Shown here one piece after another: positions 21,906-33,304 of a DNA stretch of 64,000 nt. The DNA lies in NCBI RefSeq assembly GCF_037126465.1, contig NC_088209.1, forward strand, positions 24,867,146 to 24,931,145, in the 5' to 3' direction. The first letter of the stretch is position 1, and the number at the start of each line of letters is the position of its first letter. The notes beneath the pieces are model-generated. The model searched no databases and was not told where the DNA came from. It was given only the letters and a program-made list of their open reading frames with translations. Source of the DNA: Ornithodoros turicata. Lineage: Eukaryota > Arthropoda > Arachnida > Ixodida > Argasidae. The position numbers and the translations under genes were made by a program.

Positions 21906-22279
21906 ATTCAGCTTGGTTTCTGAACGTTTTACCGATTTTATACCACACATTGATGAACCAAGCATTAAAACGCAACTAAGCTGGTGTAACGACGTTGATG
22001 GTATAATTTCCTTCAGCTTGGGGTCCCTGTGTCTCCCTTTTACACACAGTGCATTAAAGGCTTCATTGCTGATTTGAGCCTAGCCCTCTCTACCTGTGTT
22101 TTGTGTTCCTGTCCCTATATACCACCCCTCAAGCTCAAGAAAATGATACCATCAACACATTTCGCTCGTTGCAGTCGTTCACAAATAGTCGGCTTGTCTT
22201 CGAGTAACGCCCACATGGACTCTCGACGTATTTTGAGATAAATACACGTGTAAATTACCGCCGCTGCCTGACGTGGTCT

Positions 22280-22885
22280 AACCAGAGTTTGAGGTAACTC
22301 GTTACTGTAACTAAGTTCCTTTTGTTTTGTAACTTGTAACTTAACTCGGTACTTTTGCGCCGTGGCAACTTTCAGAGGAACTCGTTTCTTTTTCAAGTAA
22401 CTTTGCCAAAGTAACTTAAGCTAAGTTCCAGGTGACTTTTAATTCGCTTTTCACTCACGTCCACTTATTTTGCTGCTTTCTCTCCGTTTCTTTCATGGCA
22501 TTTTATGCCACAAAACGTGATATTCATTCTATGAGATTATTCTATTGAGGAAGTAAGAACCGCTGCCGTTGAAATGGAGCTGAACCATTGTGCGCCCACA
22601 GGGAGTAAGATGCAAAGCGTTCGAATTGTCGTACATAAACGAAAACTATCCAAGCATGCTGCACTCCTCCGCAGGCAACTCAAGGTAGAACTCAACTGCT
22701 CACTCGCGCTGCACCCGTGTAGCGCTATTTTGTGTCCGACGTAACTCGTTCTTTTTTTCAGGTAACTCGGCAACTGCGAGTCACATTTCGGTCTGAAGAA
22801 CATCGTTATTAACTTAGTTACATTTTTCACGCGGTAACTTAACTCGTAACGAGTTCTTTTTGGCGGGTAACTTCACGATCTATGG
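22280..22885. mobile_element. Palindrome-rich nonautonomous DNA element (GTAACTCGTTAC family), copy 1
   Basis: About 600 bp are bounded by inverted GTAACTCGTTAC / GTAACGAGTTC ends, with GTAACTT-like words reiterated in both terminal 150-bp zones. A unique core lies between them (CATGGCATTTTATGCC; CGCTGCCGTTGAAAT; TGCACTCCTCCGCAG). The same core in the same order occurs inverted at 56830-57695. No transposase is encoded. It is probably a hAT-like MITE, but no clear target duplication was found. Confidence 0.7.
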
Positions 22886-24000
22886 ATCTAACCCCGTCCT
22901 AAATCGAACCTGAGCATTGTCGTCCTTTGGGATCGCGTGCGTGGATGCCTATAACTCGCGTTCACTTTAAATACTCCACTATACCGAACGCGTCCTGCGA
23001 TGCGTAGGGCCGCGTCGTTGTCACGCATCGGTCATCACAGCCAGGAAGTCGCTGGAACCTCCCCCCCCCTCTTCCTCCTCTCTGGTACAGCGTGTGCAGA
23101 GCAATGCCTTTAATTCCACTGCGCCCGAGGATTTCGGGAAGAGTTCCCGGTCCCGCTTCTGTAACCGCTCTTCTGGAACATCCGTTAGAACCTTCTGATA
23201 TAAGACGACCCCCACGTCGAGAGGAAACTGCCGTGCAACGGACCCCGGAGACTCATCTGGAAACACCTGTTCAGCAGGCCCGATTCCTTTGCCAAGAGCA
23301 GGTGGCTATACGAGACAAAAGTCGCGTTCTTCCGTCTGTGCGGAATTCGTACGCAAATGGAAACGAAGCGTTGTCGACGCGACAGAGTGAATTAATTTTC
23401 ACGTTCACTGTTATGATACGTCCATACTAGCCTGTAGTGATTCGATTTTGAAGCAATTTACAATTATGAAATGAACCAACGGAAAGTCCTACCGTCAAGT
23501 CCTGAGAGCTACATATGGCTAACTACTTGTAGAAACACAATGCGAGGAAGCTGTTGTAGGGTCGTCTCTGCGTGCTTCTCCGTAGAGCGCATCTCCCCAG
23601 GCTCTCAGGGGAATGTTACCAAAGGCTATATGTGAGTTGCAAAAAAAAAAAAGAAAAAAAAAGAAAGCTACATATGAGTTTGCATATATAAAAAAAAAGG
23701 AAGAAATTGAATTCGTCACCTGACGAATTCTGCTACTGCCATAAAGAACCCCAACAAAAGCAAGCCTACATTATGGCTAACCGTTCTTCTTCTTTTTTAT
23801 CAGCATTACACATACCCCCCCCCCCCCAACAAAACAACTACATATGCCTATTTGCCAATGGACACGTTGTATACTATTTCGAACCCGGTAATGCAACGTG
23901 AAAAGTTGTGGTGGTGGCGGTGGTGATTTTATGTATTTATTGTTATGCATAAAATACTGTTGACCCATCCTTGTGGCTCATCACAGGTTGCCAGGATACA
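22886..24000. other. No recognised feature
   Basis: This holds a C run at 23814-23827, a GGT-rich stretch near 23907-23925 and two A-rich runs near 23641-23665 and 23690. A 112-codon plus frame (23092-23430) is not recognised. Confidence 0.55.
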
Positions 24001-24316
24001 ACGCAATTTCGAACTTGCAAGAAAACAACAACAGACAATTACCACGTATATTTACGGGGCAGTTTCTAAATTAGGTGCGAAACCAGAGCCATTTTGCTCG
24101 TTAGCAATGTCCGCCGGAAGATTGTTCCAGTCGTGGACTGTGCGGGGAAAGAATGAAGACGTCTGTGCGAGCCAAAATTTCTTGTAAAGCAAGAGAGTAC
24201 TTATTGTCTGAGACACCTGCGTCTCGTCTCCTATCCTGTGTGGATTCACTTTTGATTAATTGGAACAGATACTTCAGCTGCTGTGCCTTGAAGTATACGG
24301 GGTCTTTCACCTAACC
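24001..24316 (-). pseudogene. CR1/L2-like LINE, C-terminal fragment (downstream half)
   Basis: The minus strand encodes VYFKAQQLKYLFQLI, YSLALQEILARTDVF and SFFPRTVHDWNNLPADI across two frames. These match the closing motifs of the plus-strand LINE at 13895-14575. The upstream half of the same ORF lies beyond the inserted DNA element at 26300-26510. Confidence 0.8.
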
Positions 24317-24577
24317 TGTCATAAAATTCGATTTAAAAATCTACTTTTCTGAAAATTACGGGATCAACGTCGTTTACCTCTGGGGAGATTTTGCCATTAC
24401 TTCTGAACACTTTTACCAAATTTAATTCGCGGGAAGTTTAATTTTTCCAATTGAACTCCGAAAGTCAACCTCACGTTTTTTTTTTTTTACAGAAACATAA
24501 AACGAAAAAAAATTCGAAAGCCGTCCTTTCGAAGAGCGCAAATCGGCGGCCAAGCTCAGTTCTGCGTCGAGATAATG

Positions 24578-25375
24578 CAGGGGTGGGCAGTATTTAAACA
24601 CATTGTAATTAAAATACTATTTAAAATATAAAATACGTGTATTTATATATTGTATTTAAATACAGACTCGAAAAATGTATTTATAATTATATTTAAATAC
24701 AAATTTTTGGGTATTTATTCTCGTAAATACTTTATAAATACTTCTTAATACAGAATATACTGACTCATGTCTTAAAGTTGCCGTGCATTTGACCTTTCGG
24801 GAAGAAGGGCGAGTTTGGGGCGCAGTGTTTGAGCTAGCATGCATGCGATAAACCATTTTAGACGGCGAATTCTTCGCTGTTGTGGCGGACAATGGTCGCG
24901 GCTGATTACCTTGTCGTACGAAGCATCCGCACCAAATTTAATACCTGCCTTTGTTCATTGGCACCTGTGGAGATGCTGTTCTCCTTTGCGAATCTGATTG
25001 TACGGCCGAAAACAGAAGACGCCTAAAAGATGCAGTCTTCGAGAAACTTCTAATATTAAAATTGTCACGATAATCTAACAAAAAAATGCTATTGTTCCTT
25101 GCTGGCTCATTGTTATGATCGTCGTTATTTCTGTAATTCCAGATGACATCTTCCTCACTGTATTTATGGTAGTAGTTACGGAATTTAAATACTGTATTTA
25201 TATTTTGTATTTGAATACGCATATGGAAAAGTATTTACGAAGAGTATTTAAATACCCCTTTCAACAAAATATTTCGTATTTATATTTAAATACTAAAAAA
25301 TGTATGAAAATTATGGGTATTTAAATAAAAAATTTAAATAAAAGTATGGGTTAAATTTAACCCACCCCTGAGTCT
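24578..25375. mobile_element. hAT-like MITE built on GTATTTAAATAC words
   Basis: The left end is CAGGGGTGGGCAG (24578) and the right end CCCACCCCTG (25361-25370), the usual hAT MITE terminus. Flanking GATAATGC occurs at 24571-24578 and 25376-25383, giving an 8-bp duplication if five extra bases (AGTCT) at the right end are included. Both outer thirds are packed with GTATTTAAATAC-related words, and the middle third (24760-25160) is ordinary sequence. No transposase. Confidence 0.82.
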
Positions 25376-25671
25376 GATAATGCAAGATGCTGCGGAAGGA
25401 AAACGGTCACCCGCCCTTTCCTGTTTCCTTCTCTCTCTCTTCTTTCAGATAAGTTCGGGTTGCAACCGTGTTGCCGTTATCGGAGGAAGGTGGCAAAGGC
25501 AGGTACATGGCCTCATCGCATCGCATCGCTTCTTTGGGAGATCTGAGCGCGGCTGCCAATAGACGATATCAGAAAATCCCAGTGCTCCTTGCGCACGCGC
25601 TGCATCCTGGGAGATTACTGAAACGAGGATGGGGGAAATGCCCTTCACGTTTCTTTTTGGCTTACATTCAC

Positions 25672-25965
25672 TCACCAGCCTCGGTGGCTCAGTCGGTAAC
25701 GTGTTCGCCTTCTGATCCCGAGATATGCCGGTTCGAACCCGGCCGAGGACGCCGGCAACTTGGTGGCAGGGTACAAGTTGCTTAGACACGCCGCATCACC
25801 TTAGACATCGCACGTTAAAGAACCCTCAGGTGGGCAAAAGCAATCCACAGACCGACCGCTGTGGCGTCGCTCATGATCTCAGTTGTCCTCCCCGTGGACA
25901 AACAGCCGAGACAGGAGGAACCAAACAGTTTGGATATCTTCTCCTCCTTTGTTATAAGCAAGTTC
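25672..25965 (+). repeat. tRNA-derived SINE, second family
   Basis: The head reads almost as a tRNA. The acceptor arms GCCTCGG and CCGAGGA can pair, the A box TGGCTCAGTCGGTAACG is at 25685-25701 and the B box GGTTCGAACCC at 25730-25740. The body contains GCACGTTAAAGAACCCTCAGG and CCGCTGTGGCGTCGCTCATG, blocks I remember from tick SINE and LINE tails. It lies inside the TIR element. A diverged copy lies at 38585-38815. Confidence 0.87.
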
Positions 25966-26299
25966 CCATAGTACAAAGCGGCGCTAAGCTCTCTGGGATT
26001 TTCTCAAGTCGTCTATTTGCGGGCCGCGAAAGGGCGGTATTTGCGTTTCTTTTTTTTTCCCGGCTGTTACCTTTGTAGTAGTGAATGCATTGTGCGCTAG
26101 AATGGGGTAAATCCTGCATGCGCTTTCTGTTTCAGTCAAAAAATGTCGGTTTGCCTTGGCAAATTCGGAAATTGAATTATTTCTCGCGAATTAAATTTCA
26201 TAAAAGTGCTCAGAAGTATAATGGCAAAATCTCCACTGAGATAAGTAGTGTTGATGCCGTAATGTTCAGACAAGTAGATTTTTAAACAGAATTTTTATG

Positions 26300-26512
26300 A
26301 CACGTTATGTGGAATGCTCTCTGCAGTTGTATTCGTATTAAACTAGCTCCGCTACACAATACAGACGCGAATGTAGTTGTACTGTAGTCTTTCAAAATGA
26401 AACGGACAGGTTTCATTTGAACACCCAGTAATTTCTTCCTATGGATTTTAAGATGCGGATCCCACACTGTAGCGGTATATTGCATTATTGGCAATTATTG
26501 GCAGGATGTAAT
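26300..26512 (-). pseudogene. CR1/L2-like LINE, upstream half
   Basis: The minus strand encodes MQYTATVWDPHLKIHRKKLL and PVRFILKDYS, matching YSCTVWDPHIAIHKKKLE and ARFIYKD of the LINE at 13895-14575. It ends exactly where the inverted-repeat element begins and resumes at 24316 and lower coordinates. Confidence 0.8.
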
Positions 26513-28464
26513 AAAAAAAAAGAAAAAAAAACGCCGAAAGGCGCACCGAGGGGCATTGGCTACAACCGCAATTTTGCTCTTTGTTTATTGAAACTGAAGC
26601 TTAGGTCTATGCTCATTTTGGGCGATCGTGTTGGAAAGTAAGGCTGTACCTCTCGGCTGTGCCTTGACCTATAGCTTGTGCGTATTTGGTATAGATTAAC
26701 GCGCATGAAAGTAAAGTAACAACGCGACTTCCTTAATACTCGCATTGCGAAAATAATTTGGGTTTGTGATACACGTGCGTTGTCGATTGCGTCGTCGTTA
26801 CGAATGCGTGAAATGAAGTATCTCGCACATAGCGCACATCAGGTGGCAGTGCTTACGTGCACAATACCCGTTACCTTTATGCATGCGCAATATGTCCCTC
26901 CCTTTATGCAACACCGGTTGGGAGACACATGAATAGCTAAGTAGGCTATCAATCTTTCAGTGCATCGCACAACAACAGCAACAAATACATGTAATGACGA
27001 CGAGTGAGGAAATGTGTCACTTAATTCGTGACTCACTACCCCAGGGCACTCTGGTTGGTATGAGATATGAAACGATGAGGTGATGGGATGGTGGTTGAAT
27101 CACGATGTTATAATATTGTCCTTGGTGCGACATGAAGCCCTCATGGCACGTTAGCTAGTAAGTGCACAAGTACATAAAAGTCACAGTATTTATTTTATTT
27201 ATTTACATACCGTCTTGGCCATGAGGCATTGAAGAGGGGAGGCAGTACAACAATGAGAAACAATATGAAGAGCAAAAGAAAAAAGCATCTAGAACAATCC
27301 ACAGACTCCGTAGAGAAGCAACACATTATAAAGACACTGCAGTATGGGTCGGGCTGTATTGCCTATTATTGCCTTGTGCCCTACTCACTTGTGACGACCC
27401 AAAAAGATGCGTCAACGGCATTGTAAATAAATAAATTAAGTGGTGCAAAGAAGACTATGTATAGTGTCCCTTAGCTCCACGAAGAAAAGCAGTACCTGAC
27501 GGTTTTGCATGATATTGGTCCAGGGTCCTGGATCATGTCCAGGGTGTCTCAATGCCTTCATGTGGTTCCGTATATTTTCCGTTTGGTTAGACATAAAATG
27601 GCGACGAGGCACAGCGCAAGCAGATTGGAGCCGAACCATGAGTTTTCTACCATTCTCAGGAAACAAGTACATAGAACATAGTTCAACGTAATGCGACTTT
27701 CATGACCTCACCGTGCTCTTAGGGTGTTAAGTGTAGCGCGTCTTTCCTTTTTCCTGCCGAATACACGCCACACGGGGAAGGTTCCTCAGTGAGGTTCCTT
27801 GGCCTATGGCAGCCCCCGGCGGGTAGCTTAGCTTCCTGCGCGTTTGACGCGCACTCCGTTGGCACTTTGAAGCGCGGGATCTTTGACACCCTTGGGCGGC
27901 GATGTGCAACCTCTTGGAATGACGCGTCTTAGAATAAGATTATCGCTCGAGAAGGCATGCACCGCTTCCCGAACTGAGCTGCCTTTGTGAGGCAGAACGG
28001 CACCAATCTATAACTATAGCGCAACTTTTGTGGTGCGCATCCACCTTATAGTCCGACTGAAGAAATATGCTGCACTGTAAGGTGCAAGGTGTATGCCAAT
28101 GATGTTTGCGAGGATGTTTACGAGGACGCATCCGGACGTGCCAGGTCAAAGCGTCAATGTGCGCGATGGTTCTGTCTTCGGGGTATGTAGACCGCGATTA
28201 TGAAACAAGCATCGTGTATCTCGTGCATTTAGGTCATTTGATGCTCACTATTTTGAGTTTATGGAGAACACGGATCGGATAAGAGGCATAGTACAGATGC
28301 ATGCATTATGGTTACCCGTGTGCTACCATTCCTACAGTACCGCATGCCTCTAGGAAGCAGTACTTATTTTGTGCGCCGAGCCTGCTTGCTTGGACTATCT
28401 CCACGGAAGAAATGAAGCAGCAGTTTCACCAGCACCACCAATGAAGTGGTACGGTTATGATGTG
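26513..28464. other. No recognised feature
   Basis: Short A runs lie near 26511-26530 and CAACAACAGCAAC near 26967. No ORF above 80 codons and no repeat partner was found in the window. Confidence 0.6.
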
Positions 28465-29070
28465 AAGTGATGTGATAGAGGGGAAAAAAATATGAGGATG
28501 TAAGTCACGACGAAATCAGATTGGCTACCCCAAGCAGACCACTTAGCCGCAGTTAGCTGAAAAAGCAAAAAATCAAAGGGAGAAAACTCAGTAGTTGGGG
28601 GTGGAGAGAGAGACAAACATCCCGGACTAGTGGTCACAACACTTGTCACAAACGAGGGACCAGAAAGTGTCACAAAATGTCAACCAAATGCGTTTCTTCA
28701 AGAAATTGTAGGAGCGCTTTCAATGCAGCCGCTTGATGATTGAATGGCCAACTGGCCGGGCGTCCAGGCGAGCCAGACTTGCTTTAGTGTCCCGCGACTG
28801 TCGGCATACTTGGAGGATGTGATCTGTGTCCTTGACAACATCGCACTCACTGTGGTTTGGAGGTGGCGACTTTGGAGTTTGTAGAGCAATCGCCTGCTGT
28901 ACGGGACATTCAGCCGGAGTCCATGCAGGAGACACTCTGCTTGTCGAGGAAACGACGGAGGTACCTGGAAGCGTAGCCCGGGGTCGACCCTGTACAGCAG
29001 TGAAGATCGAGCAGATCCTGTCAGCCAAGAAGAGTTGCACATTTGTTGTCTCAGTTCACGTATCATCCTC
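28465..29070 (-). pseudogene. I/R1-like LINE C-terminus and 3' UTR
   Basis: The minus strand shows LLHGLRLNVPYSRRLL in one frame. After a frameshift it shows SECDVVKDTDHILQVCRQS, the Cys-His-Cys region (partly lost) that closes I/R1-group ORF2, and then KASLARLDARP. The 3' UTR (28480-28690) contains the shared GGTAGCC...TCGTCGTGACTTACATCC block. The tail near 28450-28475 is GATGTGA-type tandem sequence. Confidence 0.75.
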
Positions 29071-29267
29071 TTTGCGTCCCCTATGGTGAAATAAATTGCC
29101 TTTATTTGAACGTGACCGTGTTGAAGTGGTACGATTATGATTTGTATTCCTTTTCAACAGTTTCACAGTTTGGAGTTATGAGGTATTTAAGGACACACTA
29201 TAACGTAGTCCTTGATATGATACTCTCGTGCATATTATGCAGTTACTTTGCTACCCACACACAGAAA

Positions 29268-29281
29268 CGCGCGCGCGCGCG
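29268..29281. repeat. (CG)7 run inside a CA/TG-rich hairpin
   Basis: CACACACAGAAAC (29257-29269) and GTTTCTGTGTGTG (29308-29322) flank the CG run and can pair. Remaining sequence 29071-30641 contains no recognised gene. Confidence 0.75.
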
Positions 29282-30641
29282 TTCTGTGTTCGCACAGTTT
29301 GTGTTTGTGTTTCTGTGTGTGTGTTGCTGTGTGTGCGCGTTCTGCGCACGGTGTTCTGCTACTCTTAACATAACCCCCCCCCCAAAAAAAAACAAGAAAA
29401 AAAACGACTACTTGATAGCAAATTGTAACTTGATTGCTTCTCCCTTGTAGGAACGCAGCGAAGAAGATGCAGACCAAGAAACACACACATATACACTCAG
29501 CTACTGACTCTCAAGTAAGGACCTTGTTGACACAACACACTATATAAACATACAAAGTTGTGTTAACAATGTCTTCAGTTGAGTGTGCGTATGTGTGTGC
29601 ATAGGAACAGCATCTAGTAACTATGCCATTTGCAGACTTTACCAGTGTAGCCGTGGAGACAAACAGTGGAGACAAACATGACCTCTATATAGATGACACC
29701 GAGGGGAATACAAAATAAAACATTCTTTGAAACATAGTCCTTGCTGTGCATTAGCATGTATGCCTCTACATCGACTTCGCAATGCAAATTTGTGGAGTAG
29801 AACCTTCCAAACAATAAAGCTGAGCCTACATTCGTTACCATTAATAAGCGTGACTTGCAGATTGCAGAAATTCCTATACCTATTTTAGTGCGAAGGTTGC
29901 ACCTCGTGTTCTGTTGCCTCGTTGCATTAGTTCAAGGAAACTGACACACGGGTTGTCTGTGTGTCACTCGTACCTGTACGAACAATGACGTCACGTATTC
30001 GAGAACCATAAGAATAGGGCGTCTTCACTACCGAAGTTGCTCGTATCTATACGAGCTAGCTTACGTATTCCGTTCAACTGTCTGTGTGTGGTACGCAGAT
30101 GGTATAGTGTGACAGGTGGCTTGGAAGTTCTTCGTCGGTTGTAACGGATTTTCGGCCGTGAGGTTTTACTTATTAGCTTTATATTGCTGGTCTATCACTC
30201 GAATGCCAAACTTTGGACTTGCGGTTTTGTTCTTCTTCTGTACGCTTCCTTCCTTTCTTTCAGTCATGCCTAGAAACAACACCCCGCAGTCCTCCACGCG
30301 AAAGCTAGTACCGTAAATAAATGTAGAAATCTTCACTGTCTACTGTTTTTGAGTGCTGATTTGATCTTCGAGGGCATGGCTTCTTCCCTGCTCGTTACTA
30401 CGTCTACTGAGTCAAGCCTCTACATAATATTCTTTTGACACCCTTCGGGTGTAAATATCTTGTCCAATGTCACGCACCTCTCTGTTGTTGTATCACGCCA
30501 TACTAAGGGAGTTTTGCAAAATACTTTTTCTAAACGAAGAGCCATTTCATCTAGCTCATTCTTCCCTAAACACCATTTTAGGAAGTGTATTCTGTATAAA
30601 ACGCTGTTTCGGATGGCTTTTCTCGTAACACTTTTTCCAGC

Positions 30642-30768
30642 ACGCCGCGAAGCAACTGTGGCTATGAGCGAAGTACAGACGTGGACAGATGGTGAGAGGA
30701 CAGGGGGATAGTATGTTTCCTGGACCGACTTCAGGGGGACTGTGCTGACATTCATCTGGAAAATATGC
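30642..30768 (-). repeat. SINE fragment, 3' half
   Basis: ACGCCGCGAAGCAACTGTGGC and GACCGACTTCAGGGGGACTGTG match the complement of the Ruka-like SINE 3' half. The tRNA head is absent, so the copy is 5' truncated. Confidence 0.75.
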
Positions 30769-30784
30769 CTGCGAAATTATGGAA

Positions 30785-31235
30785 ATCTGCGTATCGACCT
30801 ACCGGGGGGGTTATCGTTTATCGAAAGAAAGGGAAAAAATGAGAGAGAGAGAGAGAGAGAGGCGATCTTCCCGCCGAGACGGGCGGCAAGTTGCCAGAGA
30901 GAGAGATAAACGGTGAGAAAAAAAAAACTGGCAACGACAGGGACAAAAGACCCCCCCCCCCCAAAAAAAAAAAAAAAAAAAGAAACGGGACACACCAACA
31001 AGACACGACACATAGCAATGATCCGTTCAGTGCAAAGTTCGGTGGCTGTGCCATCTGGTGGTCACCTTCGGTTCACCATAATAGCTCTCAGTTGGTCTCA
31101 TTTGTTACAGCACGTCAGATATTTGTTGGTCACCTTAGTTGGTCACAGGTGGTCCAGTTCACAGTTGACCGCAGGTTGTTGGTCACTCAGGTCACAGCGT
31201 TGTGTATTTCTTCTTTGCTGTTAGGGACCTACCGG
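30785..31235 (-). mobile_element. LINE 3' UTR, inverted copy of 51480-51905
   Basis: On the minus strand it follows 51480-51905 block by block: AAGAAGAAATACACAACGC, repeated TGTGACCAACAA words, GGTGACCACCAGATGGCAC, a GTCTTGTTGGTGTGTCCCGT block, a CT microsatellite and GGCAACTTGCCGCCCGTC. (GA)11 lies at 30841-30862 and an A18 run follows a C14 run near 30951-30980. Only the 3' UTR survives. Confidence 0.8.
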
Positions 31236-31849
31236 GAAAAACGAAAAGCGTTCATAACATTACGAATCAGTCGCACGAGAGAATGCCCATGCCATGCCAA
31301 CAAGAGTTGACTCCGGTCCCAACGTCTCTCCGCTATAATATATTTACGCGGGCCTACATTTGGTTGTGCGTTTTGTGCATTCCGAGAAAGGGAAAAGCGA
31401 ACACCAGACGGACTCGACGAACTCATCCGACCGACGTTTTCTCACAGACGTGCTCAGCATGAAGTAGATGTGTATGCCGATGTCGTGCTCTGAGCAGGAA
31501 TGATGGGCATGACGCCCATTAAAGAACCCTTCAAAGGAATGTGGATAGGTGCGCTCAGCTTGAGCTATATCGTACAGCTTCAAAAAGATTATGTAGACCA
31601 TCGCGGAGTATGTAGAATTCGAGTGAAAGTGTTTGTGTCAGGTATCTTTGCGCAGCCGGTGTGGAGATCTCTTGATCATTCCTGTTTTACTAGTTAGATC
31701 GGAACATAAAAGAAAAGAAAAGAAAGCAAATTAATCAAGCTTGGGACCTTTAGCACCATGAAAAGCGCCACCTGTGGGATACACAAGAGCAGCGCACACC
31801 GGAAACGAAAAAAAAAAAACGTTACGTGTTACAAACAGCTGCGTTGCTA
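31236..31849. other. No recognised feature
   Basis: Short frames only, with an A-rich stretch near 31705-31730. Confidence 0.6.
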
Positions 31850-32285
31850 TAGTAATCGATTCGTTTTGCGGGTGATCGGATCACTATTACGAGTTATCAA
31901 TTACCGAGTCGATTACTCCTTATAGACTTAGACTTACTCCTTATCTTTCAGAGATAGTCACGAAAACGATGTTCCAGATGTTCATGTTCAGATGAAAACA
32001 ATGTGTTTGTTTAGATGCATGTTGTGTCGACCTAAAGATTTGTGCCTAAAGCTCCTGTGCTGTTCGAAGGCGACGAACTCCAATATTAGAAACCACGTGT
32101 AGATGTGTGTAATTGGATTAGATTTTTTACGGGCGCTATAACTTATTATCGAAAGTAACTGTCAAAGTAACGCGTTACTTTTAAGCCGTCACATTTTTAG
32201 TCCAGTAATCAGTAGCGGTAAAAAATTACCTTTGTCGGAAGGCTAATAGTAACGATAATCAATTACTTGTAACGAGCAAACGTGT
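31850..32285. mobile_element. Palindrome-rich element (GTAATCGATTAC type)
   Basis: AGTAATCGATTCG, TATCAATTACCGAG, GTAACGCGTTAC, CCAGTAATCAGTAG and AACGATAATCAATTACTTG recur at the two ends around an unrelated core (31950-32150). The plan is the same as in the elements at 22.3 and 24.6 kb, but the word is different. No coding capacity. Confidence 0.55.
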
Positions 32286-32404
32286 ACAACTGTGGTTTGT
32301 GCACAACATCAACGCAAACGACAGTTGATTTTCTTTTTCTTTTATCAACCAATCAATCAAACAATTAATCAACAGTTGATTTTCATTATTCGTAATTGGC
32401 TAGT

Positions 32405-32658
32405 AATTGAACCTCTGTATTTGATAAGGGGATAAGTCCAAAAAACCCAAAATGAGAAAAGGGGCCTGATCTGATTGTCCGCCCCATTGACGCACATGCA
32501 TTTCCCGTTTTTTTACCATGCTGTAGCGGGCCAACAAATCGCAATAAGGTGCTAAGTTTTCATTGGCAGGTGCATACTGTTATGTAGATGTCATTGCAAC
32601 AAAAATAGTAAAAGAGGTTAAGTCGACTTATCCCCTTATTGCATACAGAGGTTCAATT
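32405..32658. mobile_element. MITE, 254 bp with 33-bp TIRs
   Basis: The ends 32405-32437 and 32625-32658 are inverted copies (AATTGAACCTCTGTAT... and GATAAGGGGATAAGTC), differing only at the TTG/GCA positions. The outer base pair gives no sure target duplication. The interior has no ORF. Confidence 0.82.
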
Positions 32659-33113
32659 GTCGGGACTGCTTCAGGAAGACAACTAGAAAAGTGGTTGCTT
32701 GTCTTTTATTACGGTAGCTATCCCCGTATTGGTGAATGTGTACTAGGGAGGTTAGAGGGGAAGAAAATAGATTGTAAAATGCGGCATACAAGAAAAATCA
32801 TGGTGGGAACGATCTAAGTAGTTATATGAGTATGTTCCACACTGTATGACCGACAAGAGTAGTGCCCTTTCCTCGGCACTCTAAAATCTGGCGTGGGATA
32901 AGAACAGCATATATGGCCGATATATAAGAACCGCGGCATATTGAGGCGGCGCCTCGCGTGTTAGACATTTCTACGCCGTCCGTAGTATCCAAAAATTGGG
33001 ACTCAACTGGTCCTCATTATATTTTAAGGTCATTTCCGCTGGTCTGTAGGTTCCCACCGCGGCGGGAACCAAAATGCTGGGAGCCCCCTCAGTAGCATGC
33101 CACCACATGAAAA

Positions 33114-33304
33114 TGAAGTTTCCGGTCATTGTGCTCCTGCTCGCTTCTGTCTTCCAGACTAATTTAATACGTGGCCACGACTTCCTTCATACGAAAATTA
33201 TCACCAGCCTTATATGTTTTCCCCTCTTTTGGTTGTGTGTGCCGCAATTGGCTTTCGTGATATGTGAGACGCAAGGTGCGGAAGGCTCTCTAGAAGAAGT
33301 ATAG
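33114..33304 (+). CDS. Possible first exon of a secreted protein
   Basis: From the in-frame ATGs at 33107-33120 the frame starts MKMKFPVIVLLLASVFQTNL, a textbook signal peptide (basic start, Leu/Val core, likely cleavage after RG). It continues to a stop at 33302-33304. A TATA-like GATATATAAG lies upstream at 32918-32927. The residues after the signal have no motif and could be partly intron read-through. Ticks carry many small secreted proteins, but no family is recognised. Confidence 0.3.

Larger units (their letters stand above)
24302..26314. mobile_element. DNA element with ~165-bp terminal inverted repeats, inserted in a LINE
   Basis: The left arm (about 24302-24470) and the right arm (about 26135-26314) are inverted copies. 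Both hold, in order from the outside, CACNTAACNTGTCATAAAA, TTTAAAAATCTACTT, GAGATTTTGCCATTA, TTCTGANCACTTTTA and AAATTTAATTCGCG. The same LINE ORF continues on both sides on the minus strand, which makes this one insertion. Its interior was hit later by a hAT-like MITE (24578) and a SINE (25672). No transposase is visible, so it is nonautonomous or gutted. Confidence 0.72.

Noticed and set aside
25672..25752. True tRNA gene
   Set aside because: The acceptor and T arms pair and both boxes are present, but the anticodon arm is poor and a SINE body follows directly; a second copy with the same body exists at 38.6 kb.
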